Below are positions 18,989 through 27,966 of a stretch of 64,000 bases of DNA, piece by piece. Origin of the DNA: Actinomycetaceae bacterium (GTDB lineage: Bacteria > Actinomycetota > Actinomycetes > Actinomycetales > Actinomycetaceae). Both the position numbers and the translations under genes were made by a program. The notes under the pieces are model-generated. The model did not search any database. It was not told the origin of the DNA and worked only from the letters and a program-made list of their open reading frames with translations. Each line of letters opens with the position of its first letter. The first letter of the stretch is position 1. Where the stretch lies: the NCBI GenBank assembly GCA_030538185.1, contig JAUNUK010000001.1:873121-937120 (forward strand). Direction: 5' to 3'.

Positions 18989-19187
18989 AACAAACCCCTC
19001 CCAAATAGACAACACCAACCCCCACACATATCGACACCCCACCACCAGCTATTACCACAACCAGCCAGCACAAAGCGATACGCCAACAAGTAAACCACAA
19101 CCCCAACCTGGGGAAGCTGCCAGCGCTGGTAAAATTTTTTTAACGCCGGTGGCTAGTATTGGTATCGATTCCCACCTAAGGAGATAC

Positions 19188-20402
19188 GTGGCACCTATTA
19201 TCGGTATGCAGCAGTGGGACACCATGACCCGTGCGGAGCTTTCATCTATGTGGGCCTTGGACCCTCGGATTTACCACCTGAATCACGGTTCATTTGGTGG
19301 CGTACCGAAAGCAGGAATCGACAAACAGCTTCAACTCAAAGAAGACATGGAATCACACCCTGTCCAGTGGTTTGCAACCCTGCCAGAAAAGGTCGCCGTG
19401 GCCAGGGTCCAGATGGCTGCGCGGCTGGGCATCGATCCTGAATGCCTGGCCTTCGTAAATTCCGCTTCAGCAGGTGCCTCCGTGGTCTATCACTGCCTCG
19501 ACATTCCCAAGGGTTCTACCGTTGTGACCACAAGCCACGGTTATGGGGCGGTTAGCATGGGGGCGAAACGTGCGGCCACAAGGGCAGGAGCAAACTTTGT
19601 TACCGTCCCTATCCCCCTGGGTGCAAGCGACGCAGAAATTGTGCAGGCTCTGATGCCCTACATGACGCCCTCGACAAGCCTTTTGGTTATAGACCAGGTG
19701 ACCTCGGCCTCCGCTAGGTCTTTTCCTGTTGCCACGATCTGCGAATATGCCCGCAAAGCCCAGGTGAAAACACTCGTTGACGGGGCACACGCTCCGGGAG
19801 TCATCGATAAGCCACTAGCAGGCGTCGACGCCGATTTTTGGGTTGGTAACCTGCACAAATTTGCCTGTTCGCCAAGAGGTTGCGCGGTCTTGTACGCCAA
19901 GAAAGAACACCACAAGACGCTGTTTCCTCTCGTTGATTCCTGGGGGACACTTTTACCTTTTCCGCAACGTTTCGATCACCTCTCCACGGTGGACGCAACC
20001 CCCTTTTTGACGGCACCTTTTGTCTGGGACTGGATTGAAAACACTTTCGGCTGGAGCAATCTTCACGAACGTTCAAGAAAATTATTGGACGAGGGCGAAG
20101 CGATAATTCTCGATGCCTTCGCAGACCGCGGCTGGCATCAGGCCAAGACAGATGTGGGTTCTCCTGTGGGACCCATGCGACTTTTTGGTTTACCAACAAC
20201 ACTAGGCAGCAATTTAGAGCTGATAGATACCTATCGTCTGAGACTTCTCGCTTCAACACCTTTTGAGGTTAGTTTTACGTTATTTGATTCCAATCCATAC
20301 CTACGTCTATCCGCACACGCCTACAATCAAATAGATGATTTCGAAGCATTTACCAAAGATGGGGTTGACACGATTTTATCGTGGACACAAACAATGACTT
20401 AA
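19188..20402 (+). CDS. PLP-dependent class V aminotransferase-fold protein (isopenicillin-N-epimerase-like)
   Basis: A 404-residue fold-type I PLP enzyme. LNHGSFGGVPK near residue 28 is typical of the isopenicillin-N epimerase/cysteine desulfurase-like class V subgroup. VDGAHAPG holds the PLP-pyridine Asp and VGNLHKFACSPRG the Schiff-base Lys (near 220). Substrate and reaction cannot be deduced; members include epimerases, lyases and desulfurases. The GTG at 19188 was chosen because AAGGAG precedes it by 4 nt. It stands 37 bp ahead of a sugar importer in the same direction, so co-expression is possible. Confidence 0.8.
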   Translation: MAPIIGMQQWDTMTRAELSSMWALDPRIYHLNHGSFGGVPKAGIDKQLQLKEDMESHPVQWFATLPEKVAVARVQMAARLGIDPECLAFVNSASAGASVVYHCLDIPKGSTVVTTSHGYGAVSMGAKRAATRAGANFVTVPIPLGASDAEIVQALMPYMTPSTSLLVIDQVTSASARSFPVATICEYARKAQVKTLVDGAHAPGVIDKPLAGVDADFWVGNLHKFACSPRGCAVLYAKKEHHKTLFPLVDSWGTLLPFPQRFDHLSTVDATPFLTAPFVWDWIENTFGWSNLHERSRKLLDEGEAIILDAFADRGWHQAKTDVGSPVGPMRLFGLPTTLGSNLELIDTYRLRLLASTPFEVSFTLFDSNPYLRLSAHAYNQIDDFEAFTKDGVDTILSWTQTMT

Positions 20403-20439
20403 GTCCTGACTATTCAGTATTACTACACAAGGAGACATC

Positions 20440-21747
20440 ATGGTAACCCGAAAGCGCGCCACCCTTGCCATTGCATCTGTGGCCGCATTAGCACTATCCC
20501 TGGGAGCCTGCGGCTCTACAGGGGACAATAAGGCGAGCAGTGGCTCAGGTGTTGAGTTGCAGATGGTTGAGAGCCTAACTAATCCCGACCGCACGAAATT
20601 GATTCGCTCACTATTAGATGAATTCGAAGCTGCGAACCCAGACATCAAGGTCAAACTCGTTTCTCCACCCACTGAACAAGCCGACAATAAGATTCAACAA
20701 ATGCTCCAATCTGGCTCAGGTGTGGACGTCCTTGAGGTTCGCGACCTGACGGTTGGACCGTTTTCCAATAACGGTTGGCTCTATGACATGTCGGCAGATT
20801 TAGAGTCCTGGGAAGGGTTTAAGAACCTGACTCCCAACGCTCAACTGGTCTCTAAAGCCAGCGATGGAAAATCATATTTTATTCCATACGGGTTTTATGG
20901 TTTATCGCTGTTTTATCGAGTGGATTTAATTGAAAAAGCAGGTTTCGATAAAGCACCACATTCTTGGCAAGATCTTTTAGAACAATCTAAAAAGATCCAA
21001 AACCCTGATGAAAATACTTATGGTTATGCTTTTAGAGGAGCTAAAAACTCAATTGGCCAGATGGCTGCTTGTATTGAAGCCTTTGTTGGCGACAACCTAG
21101 ATATCCAGAACTCATATTTCACAAAGGACGGGGCAACGATCTTCTCAACCCCTGAAGCCAAGCAGGCAGTGGAACTGTATCTGGAACTCTTCAAGAACGG
21201 CTCACCGCCCTCCTCTGTCAACTGGGGCTACCCTGAGATGGTCGACGGCTTCAAAACCGGCATGACAGCCTTCTTGCTACAAGACCCTGAGGTCATTGCC
21301 ACAATCCGTAGTGATTCCAATCTGGTCGAAGGCACGCAGTGGACCACAACACCACTGTTGGTGGGCCCCACGGGGAAAGCTGCTCAACCAATCGCTACCG
21401 CTGGTTGGGGGGTTGCTCAAAACTCAAAGCACCATGAACAGGCAGTAAAGCTGGTTCAGTTCCTTTCTGGTGATGCCTCAACGACCTTCGCCAAGGAAAA
21501 CAACCTCATTCCCATCCTCACCACGGCATCTGAAGATGAGTACTACAAGACTGGCCCGTGGGCTGCGTATGTCTCTATGAGCGAAGACACCAGCACCTAC
21601 ATGGCTGTCACAGAACCTCGATCTTCGAAGCATTGGAGCGAGTGGATGGACAAGACCTATACCGAAATCCAAGCCGTCCTTGTTGGCTCCATGACCAGTG
21701 ATGACATGTTGGCCAGTTGGGACACTTTCTGGAAAGACAAGAAGTAG
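20440..21747 (+). CDS. Carbohydrate ABC transporter substrate-binding lipoprotein (SBP_bac_1)
   Basis: A 435-residue extracellular solute receptor of family 1. The signal peptide ends in lipobox SLGAC, with Cys at about residue 24. The mature protein shows the family layout: DLTVGPFSNNGWLYD near 102, a hinge region IPYGFYGLSLFYRVD near 148 and C-terminal lobe residues. Substrates of the family are oligosaccharides or glycosides; the exact sugar is not predictable. AAGGAGA precedes the ATG. It is the first gene of a three-gene importer with two permeases. Confidence 0.92.
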   Translation: MVTRKRATLAIASVAALALSLGACGSTGDNKASSGSGVELQMVESLTNPDRTKLIRSLLDEFEAANPDIKVKLVSPPTEQADNKIQQMLQSGSGVDVLEVRDLTVGPFSNNGWLYDMSADLESWEGFKNLTPNAQLVSKASDGKSYFIPYGFYGLSLFYRVDLIEKAGFDKAPHSWQDLLEQSKKIQNPDENTYGYAFRGAKNSIGQMAACIEAFVGDNLDIQNSYFTKDGATIFSTPEAKQAVELYLELFKNGSPPSSVNWGYPEMVDGFKTGMTAFLLQDPEVIATIRSDSNLVEGTQWTTTPLLVGPTGKAAQPIATAGWGVAQNSKHHEQAVKLVQFLSGDASTTFAKENNLIPILTTASEDEYYKTGPWAAYVSMSEDTSTYMAVTEPRSSKHWSEWMDKTYTEIQAVLVGSMTSDDMLASWDTFWKDKK

Positions 21748-21751
21748 TCGC

Positions 21752-22687
21752 GTGAGTTCTAGCCTTACAGGCGCCGGGTCGGGGGCGGTATTAAACCCGA
21801 CCCGGCGCAAAACATTTTCTACACGCACGGGCTGGAGAATCCTGGCATTCTTGGCCCCTGCGATTATTTTCGTTTCCCTCTTTACTTACTACCCGATGCT
21901 CTCCGGGTCACGTATGGCATTCCACGAGTGGAACCTCTTTGATCTGACGTCCACACCCTTCGTTGGCACTCAGAACTTTAAAACCATCTTGACAGATCCG
22001 AATTTCGGCACAATCGCGCGAAACACAGCCGTGTGGGTCCTAGCCTCGATAGTGCCTCAGTTCCTACTAGGCTTCGCCTTGGCTCTCGCTTTACGTAAAC
22101 ACTTCCGTTTTCGTGGCCTGTATCAAGCCCTCGTGTTCTATCCGTGGGCGGTTTCAGGCTTCTTGATTGGTATCCTTTTCCGTTGGATGTTCAACTCAGA
22201 GTACGGTGTCATCAACGACCTGCTAATGAAATCAGGGCTGATTGACAAAAACTTGCTGTGGCTTGCAGACCCGAAACTCGCGATGCTGGCGGTTGTCATA
22301 GCTAACGTCTGGTACGGCGTCACCTTCTTCGCCATCATGATCTTGGCAGCCTTGCAGTCAGTACCAGAGGACATGCTTGAGGCCGCGTCCTTGGATGGAG
22401 CAGGGCGCATACGCACACTTTTTTCCATCATGATTCCAACCATCAAGTCAACCCTTGTTTTGACTCTCTTGCTGCGCATCATCTGGATATTCAACTTCCC
22501 CGACATTATTTTCGGCATGACAGGTGGAGGACCTGCTAACCAGACACACATCTTGACCACTTGGATGATTAACTTCACCCAACAAGGCAACTATGGCGTC
22601 GCCTCGGCTTTGGGGCTGATGGTTGTGGCCTTCTTGACTGTCTTCACTGGTCTGTATCTGATGCTCTTGAACAGGAGCAACACCTAA
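21752..22687 (+). CDS. Carbohydrate ABC transporter permease (MalF-like)
   Basis: A 311-residue inner-membrane permease with six predicted transmembrane segments and the cytoplasmic EAA loop EAASLDGAGRIRTLFSIMIP near residue 213 that docks onto the ATPase. The GTG at 21752, four bases after the receptor stop, gives the usual N-terminus; a longer frame would overlap the receptor gene. Its stop overlaps the next permease start as TAATG. Confidence 0.9.
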   Translation: MSSSLTGAGSGAVLNPTRRKTFSTRTGWRILAFLAPAIIFVSLFTYYPMLSGSRMAFHEWNLFDLTSTPFVGTQNFKTILTDPNFGTIARNTAVWVLASIVPQFLLGFALALALRKHFRFRGLYQALVFYPWAVSGFLIGILFRWMFNSEYGVINDLLMKSGLIDKNLLWLADPKLAMLAVVIANVWYGVTFFAIMILAALQSVPEDMLEAASLDGAGRIRTLFSIMIPTIKSTLVLTLLLRIIWIFNFPDIIFGMTGGGPANQTHILTTWMINFTQQGNYGVASALGLMVVAFLTVFTGLYLMLLNRSNT

Positions 22688-23520
22688 TGAACCAGAAATC
22701 TTTAGTATTGACCATCACCAAGTTTGTGCTCTTGGGACTGTGGCTGGTCATCACCATGTTTCCTTTCTACTGGATTGTTGCTACGTCTTTTAAAGATCCC
22801 ACAGTTATTGCTGAATACCCGGTTCGCTACTGGGCTGAGAATCCCACTCTGAGGAACTATCGTTCAATATTTACCGACGCGACCTTCGGCCAATATCTGT
22901 TCAACAGCTTCTTGGTTGCATCCTTATCTGCCGCTGTTTCAACTTTCATTGCGCTGTTATCGGGCTATGTCCTGGCACGGTTCCGCTTCAAGTCCAAGCC
23001 TGCCGTCATGATGGCCTTCCTTGTGACCCAAATGATTCCTGCCTTCATTGCCCTGGGCCCCCTATACATGATGATGACAAGGCTTGGCCTAGTGGATTCC
23101 AGAATCGGCCTGGGCGTGGTGTACGTGGCCATGTGTATCCCCTTTGCCTCTATCATGCTGCGCGGATTCTTCGATAACATCCCAGATACCCTGGAAGAAG
23201 CCGCCATGGTGGATGGCTGCACACGCTTCACAGCCCTATTTAGAATCATCATCCCCGTGATGACCCCTGGGATAACCGCTGCCTACATCTTCAACTTTGT
23301 GAACTGCTGGAACGAACTGTTCTTGTCGGTGACCCTTATCAATTCAGACGAGCACAAGACCATCCCGACTGCCCTCAATGGGTTCATCTCGTCTTTCAAT
23401 ATTGACTGGGGCCCCATGTCAGCCGCTGCAGTCCTCACGATCGTGCCCACGATGCTGCTCTTCGCCTTTGCCTCAAAGTACATCATCCAAGGCTTGACCT
23501 CAGGTGCAGTAAAGGGTTAG
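22687..23520 (+). CDS. Carbohydrate ABC transporter permease (MalG-like)
   Basis: A 277-residue second permease of the importer, with six membrane segments and the EAA loop EEAAMVDGCTRFTALFRIIIP near residue 170. Translation is coupled to the MalF-like gene by a one-base overlap. No ATP-binding gene follows: the next gene is convergent glnE, whose stop codon overlaps by 4 bp. The importer therefore probably uses a shared MsiK-like ATPase encoded elsewhere, as is known for many actinobacterial sugar transporters. Confidence 0.92.
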   Translation: MNQKSLVLTITKFVLLGLWLVITMFPFYWIVATSFKDPTVIAEYPVRYWAENPTLRNYRSIFTDATFGQYLFNSFLVASLSAAVSTFIALLSGYVLARFRFKSKPAVMMAFLVTQMIPAFIALGPLYMMMTRLGLVDSRIGLGVVYVAMCIPFASIMLRGFFDNIPDTLEEAAMVDGCTRFTALFRIIIPVMTPGITAAYIFNFVNCWNELFLSVTLINSDEHKTIPTALNGFISSFNIDWGPMSAAAVLTIVPTMLLFAFASKYIIQGLTSGAVKG

Positions 23521-26500
23521 TTCCAAAAGATCTCGTCAACTGCTTTCCGTGCACGCCGTGCCGTTCGCAGATAGTCGTCGGCTAGGTCATTTTCAAAACC
23601 CCGCTTGTACCCCAACAGTTGTGCGACCACAACCATGGACTGCCCCATTGGTAACTGATCCAACTTCGGCCCCGAAACCCTGCCTACGCCCAAAACGGTG
23701 GCGGCACGAATCTGGCTTGCCAAGGTCCAGGCGTCCTCCAGACACACAGCCTGAGAAGCCTCGATAAGCCCGTGTGAGGAAGCGGCCCGCAAGGCGCCCA
23801 ATGTCGAGGGGGTACGTAAGGCCGGTAGATCTTGGGCATGCTGGAGTTGCAGTAGTTGCACGGTCCATTCCACGTCAGCCAGTCCCCCTGGACCCAGCTT
23901 GACATGGGAGTGGGGGTCCATCCCACGCGGCAAACGCTCCGTTTCTATCCGGGCCTTGAGTTTCCTGATCTCCACTAGTTCCTTCGGCTTCAACTCAGTT
24001 TCGTAGCGCACAGGGTTTATGAGATCGACGAATGCCTTGGCTAAGTCCAGACTGCCGGCAATTGGCGTGGCACGCAAAAGTGCCTGTCGTTCCCAAGGGG
24101 AAGCCCAACGCTGGTAGTACTCCTGATAGGAGGCAAGAGACCTGGTAAGTGCCCCCTTTTTTCCTTCTGGACGCAAAGAGGTGTCAACCTCCCAATACAT
24201 TGGGCCAGGCGTCCCCAAGAGTGCTCGCACACCCGTGGCGACCTGTGTGGCCTCTTCAGCCGCAGCCTCGTCATCATCCCCGATTGCCCTGTAGACAAAG
24301 ATGACATCGGCATCAGAGGCATAGCCAGCCTCTGCCCCACCCAATCGGCCCATCGCCACGATCAGATGTTCGGCAAAACGCCCTCGGAAAAGTAGGGAAC
24401 CGTTGGAGGGTTCTATTTGCAAATCACGTAAAGAAACATGGAGGGCTCCCGCCAAGGCAACCGCGCCCGCTGGGGTGATCATCGAGGCGGCACGCACGGG
24501 CCTGATCCCGTCCAAAACATCCAAAACTGCGCAGCGTAAGAGTTCTCGACGCCTAATGGCACCGACCTTGCTGGCTGCCGCCTTCGCATCCAGGTGCCGC
24601 GCCAAGGTCAGGACCATCTCTGCGTCCAATTCATCACGCGTGCGCGGTTGTAGGTCTGCGTCGTCATCCAGCCAGCGCACGGCTTCAGGCATGTCGGGGA
24701 AAGCCTGGGCGATATAGGGCGAAAAGGATAAGACCCGGGCAAGCCTTTGGGCAGCGGCCCCCGAATCGCGCAAAAGCCTCAAATACCAGTGGGTATCCCC
24801 TATCGTTTCTGAAACCCTACGAAACTCAAGGAGGCCTGCGTCCGGGTTGGCCCCTTGAGCAAACCAGCCGATCATCACCGGCAACAACTGACGCTGTATT
24901 GCGGCCCTTCGGGTGACCCCTTCAGTCAAAGCAGCAATATGTTGTACGGCCCCGTTGGGGTCTCGATACCCTATGGCTGCTAGACGCTGGGCTGCCACAT
25001 CAGGGCTTAGTGAAGCATCTTCACGGCTTAGGCGTGCGGTCAAAGGCAAGAGTGGCCTAAAGAAAATTTCTTCGTGCAAGTGGCGCACCTTGGCGCGCAC
25101 ATGCATCCACCATGCCTCTAAAGAACTGCCATCCCCCAGTTCCTCGCGGCTGATTGACCTGCCAAGCCTGCGCAACTCGCCTTCATCCTTCGGAACCAGG
25201 TGCGTACGTCGCATCCTGAACAACTGGATTCTGTGTTCTAAAGACCGCAAGGCACAGTAGCAGTGTGCCAGTTCCCGGGCGTGATCGCGCCCGACGTAGC
25301 CGCCCTTGGACAGCGCCTCTAGGGCATCCAGTGTGCTCGAGGCTCGCAAAGTTTCATCCAGGCGGCCGTGTACCAGCTGCAAGAGTTGAACCGTGAACTC
25401 CACGTCACGCAGCCCCCCGGGACCCAACTTAAGCTCGCGATCCAGGTGTGCTCGCGGGATGGTCTCTTCCACACGCGCACGCATGGCGCGCGCATCCTCA
25501 ACAAAGCCTTCTTTCTCAGAGGCTTGCCACACCAGCGGGTTCATGGCCTGCCAGTATTCGTATCCAAGTTCTGCGTCTCCCGCACAGGGCCTGGCCTTCA
25601 ACAAAGCCTGAAATTCCCACGACTTTGCCCACTTCGCATAGTACTCTTTGTGCGATTCCAAGGTTCTGACCAGTGCGCCGTCCTTACCCTCTGGACGCAA
25701 GGCCATATCCAAAACCCACAGAGACGGTTCCGAACACGACACGGTGCACAGTTGGGCCACGTTCTTCATCAGCAAGGTGCCCATGTGAAGCGCAGTGGCC
25801 TCACTGGTTGCCGGCAATTCTTCTCGGTCATCAAGCCGCAGCCCCGGTGCCACAACAGCGATGACGTCCACATCCGAGATGTAGTTAAGCTCTCTGGCCC
25901 CCGTCTTGCCCATAGCGATTATGCTCAGTCTGACCTGTGCCGATGGGTCAATGTCTCTGCGCGCCAAGGCCAAGGCGGCCTCAAGGGTAGCATCTACCAG
26001 GTCACTTAGCAGGGCACCAATCGTAGTAAAACCCTCGCATGGTGAAGGCAAGGATAGATCCAGGGAGGCGATCCGAGACAAGTTAGACCAATATGCCCTG
26101 CGCAGATCTTCCACTCCCGCGCCAGGACCTGCCACCCAAACGCCCGGCACGTCTTGCCTGCCTTGCACGAAACTGGCCTCAACGGCTTCTAACATGGCTC
26201 TTTGCAGATCTTCAGCCTCTCCTATTGGCTCTGCCAAAGACGCGACAATCTCAGGATGAGTGAGGACATATTCCCCGTAGAACTGCGAGGCACCCAGTAA
26301 AAACAGCAGGCGTGAAAAGGTTTCCGGATCCCTTTGTAGCAGGTTAGGTATGTCGAGGGGCTCAACACCATCGCTGCTTGAGGCAGATTGAGCCAAGTAC
26401 AGCAAAGACCGCAACGCCATATCCGGATCAGCTACAAAGGACAACTGTTCGAGGAACAACGCCTGTGCGTTGCTGTCTTGCAACCAGACCCAAAGTTGGG

Positions 26501-26588
26501 ACAGAGCATGGAGCTCTGCCTGCCCTGTGGACAGGTCCTGTAGACCCGCCTTGACCAGGAGGGTCTTTAGGGAAACTTCACGCGTCAC
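23517..26588 (-). CDS. glnE: Bifunctional glutamine-synthetase adenylyltransferase / adenylyl-removing enzyme
   Basis: A 1023-residue GlnE that attaches AMP to, and removes it from, a conserved tyrosine of GlnA1-type glutamine synthetase according to nitrogen status. Two homologous nucleotidyltransferase domains are visible. The N-terminal one (IAMGKTGARELNYISDVDV, near 225-245) is the adenylyl removase; the C-terminal one (AMGRLGGAEAGYASDADVI, near 735-755) is the adenylyltransferase. Each holds the G-x11-SDxD metal site. Between and after them are the helical GlnD/PII-sensing bundles. It is 31 bp downstream of glnA2 on the same strand, the order known in Mycobacterium. Starts with GTG. Confidence 0.95.
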   Translation of the reverse strand: MTREVSLKTLLVKAGLQDLSTGQAELHALSQLWVWLQDSNAQALFLEQLSFVADPDMALRSLLYLAQSASSSDGVEPLDIPNLLQRDPETFSRLLFLLGASQFYGEYVLTHPEIVASLAEPIGEAEDLQRAMLEAVEASFVQGRQDVPGVWVAGPGAGVEDLRRAYWSNLSRIASLDLSLPSPCEGFTTIGALLSDLVDATLEAALALARRDIDPSAQVRLSIIAMGKTGARELNYISDVDVIAVVAPGLRLDDREELPATSEATALHMGTLLMKNVAQLCTVSCSEPSLWVLDMALRPEGKDGALVRTLESHKEYYAKWAKSWEFQALLKARPCAGDAELGYEYWQAMNPLVWQASEKEGFVEDARAMRARVEETIPRAHLDRELKLGPGGLRDVEFTVQLLQLVHGRLDETLRASSTLDALEALSKGGYVGRDHARELAHCYCALRSLEHRIQLFRMRRTHLVPKDEGELRRLGRSISREELGDGSSLEAWWMHVRAKVRHLHEEIFFRPLLPLTARLSREDASLSPDVAAQRLAAIGYRDPNGAVQHIAALTEGVTRRAAIQRQLLPVMIGWFAQGANPDAGLLEFRRVSETIGDTHWYLRLLRDSGAAAQRLARVLSFSPYIAQAFPDMPEAVRWLDDDADLQPRTRDELDAEMVLTLARHLDAKAAASKVGAIRRRELLRCAVLDVLDGIRPVRAASMITPAGAVALAGALHVSLRDLQIEPSNGSLLFRGRFAEHLIVAMGRLGGAEAGYASDADVIFVYRAIGDDDEAAAEEATQVATGVRALLGTPGPMYWEVDTSLRPEGKKGALTRSLASYQEYYQRWASPWERQALLRATPIAGSLDLAKAFVDLINPVRYETELKPKELVEIRKLKARIETERLPRGMDPHSHVKLGPGGLADVEWTVQLLQLQHAQDLPALRTPSTLGALRAASSHGLIEASQAVCLEDAWTLASQIRAATVLGVGRVSGPKLDQLPMGQSMVVVAQLLGYKRGFENDLADDYLRTARRARKAVDEIFWN

Positions 26589-26619
26589 GGCCAGTGTCTT
26601 TCACAATTTACAGGCCAGA

Positions 26620-27951
26620 TTACATAGGTCGCAGGAAGCGCTGTAGCTCATTTAAGGTCACTTGGTTCCGGTAGTCGTGCCATTCGGCTTTTTTGGAACG
26701 CAACACATAGTCAAAAACCTGTTCCCCAAGTGTCCTGGCCACCAGCTCAGAATCTGCCATAAGGTCAATGGCAGAATGCAAGGATGCTGGGAGGGCAGAG
26801 ATCCCCAGAGCACGGCGTTCCGGATCGGATAGTTCCCACACATTGTCCTCAGCCTCTGGCGGCAATTCCATCTTCTTTTCTATACCGTCCAAACCGGCCT
26901 CAATAATGACAGCGAAAGCCAGGTAAGGGTTACAGGAAGGGTCCAAAGCGCGATATTCGATTCGCGCGGACCTACGTAGTTCCGGTTTATAGTTTGGAAC
27001 GCGTACGAGGGCGGAACGATTATTATGCCCCCAACAAATATATGAAGGAGCTTCACCTCCACCCCATAGACGCTTATAGGAATTGACGTGTTGGTTGACT
27101 ATCGCCGAGATCTCAGCGGCATGCGCCAAAAGCCCTGCAGTGAAGGAACGCCCCACATTCGATAACTGATACAGGCCACCTGGGTCATAAAAGGCATTGG
27201 TGTCGCCCTCAAACAGTGCAAAGTGCGTGTGCATCCCAGAACCTGGAGCGTCAATCATCGGTTTGGGCATGAACGTCGCCATCACGCCTTCACGAATGGC
27301 TGCCTCTTCCACGACAACCCTGAAAGTCATCAGGTTATCGGCTGCAGTCAAGGCATCCACAGAGCGCAGATCTATCTCGTTTTGTCCCGGCCCGCCCTCG
27401 TGATGAGAATATTCAACCGCGATACCCATCTCTTCAAGCATGAGAATAGCCCGACGCCTAAAGCTGGAGTCCGAACCGCGGACCACATTGTCGAAGTATC
27501 CCCCAAAGTCCTGCGGAACCAGGGGTTCAGTGAGATCTTCGATGGGCTTTAGCAGGTAAAACTCAATTTCAGGGTGAACAAAGACAGTAAATCCTGCCTT
27601 TTCAGCGCGCTGAAGGGTGCGTTCTAAGACTGCGCGGGGATCCATGCGGGCCTGGGTGCCATCCGGAAGGTGTACATCACAGAACATACGGGCGGATTCG
27701 TTATCGCTCCAGGGCAAAATTTGGAAGGTGTTGGCATCTGGAATCAGCAACATATCGGATTCATACAGCCGTGTGAAGCCTTCGATGGAAGACCCGTCAA
27801 AGGCCACACCTTCACTGAAGGCGCGTTCCAGCTCAGCTGGTGCGATGACAATTGATTTTAGGACGCCTAAAACATCCGTGAACCACAAACGGATGAAGCG
27901 AATTTCCTGTTCCGCACAGGTTCTAAGGACATGTTCCTGTTGTTTATCCAT
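26620..27951 (-). CDS. glnA: Type I glutamine synthetase, GlnA2 class
   Basis: A 443-residue enzyme of the glutamine synthetase family (ammonium or amine ligation to glutamate gamma-carboxyl with ATP). N-terminal MDKQQEHVLRTCAEQ and FDGSSIEGF near residue 52, and the C-terminal VTLNELQRFLRPM end, match the actinobacterial GlnA2 group rather than the longer GlnA1. The adenylylation loop that carries tyrosine in GlnA1 reads DNVWELS, so this protein should not be a GlnE substrate. Some GlnA2-like proteins act on polyamines rather than ammonium, so the true substrate is open. It follows the SPFH gene by 15 bp. Confidence 0.92.
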   Translation of the reverse strand: MDKQQEHVLRTCAEQEIRFIRLWFTDVLGVLKSIVIAPAELERAFSEGVAFDGSSIEGFTRLYESDMLLIPDANTFQILPWSDNESARMFCDVHLPDGTQARMDPRAVLERTLQRAEKAGFTVFVHPEIEFYLLKPIEDLTEPLVPQDFGGYFDNVVRGSDSSFRRRAILMLEEMGIAVEYSHHEGGPGQNEIDLRSVDALTAADNLMTFRVVVEEAAIREGVMATFMPKPMIDAPGSGMHTHFALFEGDTNAFYDPGGLYQLSNVGRSFTAGLLAHAAEISAIVNQHVNSYKRLWGGGEAPSYICWGHNNRSALVRVPNYKPELRRSARIEYRALDPSCNPYLAFAVIIEAGLDGIEKKMELPPEAEDNVWELSDPERRALGISALPASLHSAIDLMADSELVARTLGEQVFDYVLRSKKAEWHDYRNQVTLNELQRFLRPM

Positions 27952-27966
27952 ACCTTATACCTGGCT

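Noticed and set aside
25368..26009. 213-codon open frame antisense to glnE
   Set aside because: The glnE frame carries conserved adenylyl removase motifs here; the antisense frame has none.
26620..27951. Calling the glutamine synthetase GlnA1
   Set aside because: Length 443, N- and C-terminal sequences and the missing tyrosine match GlnA2.
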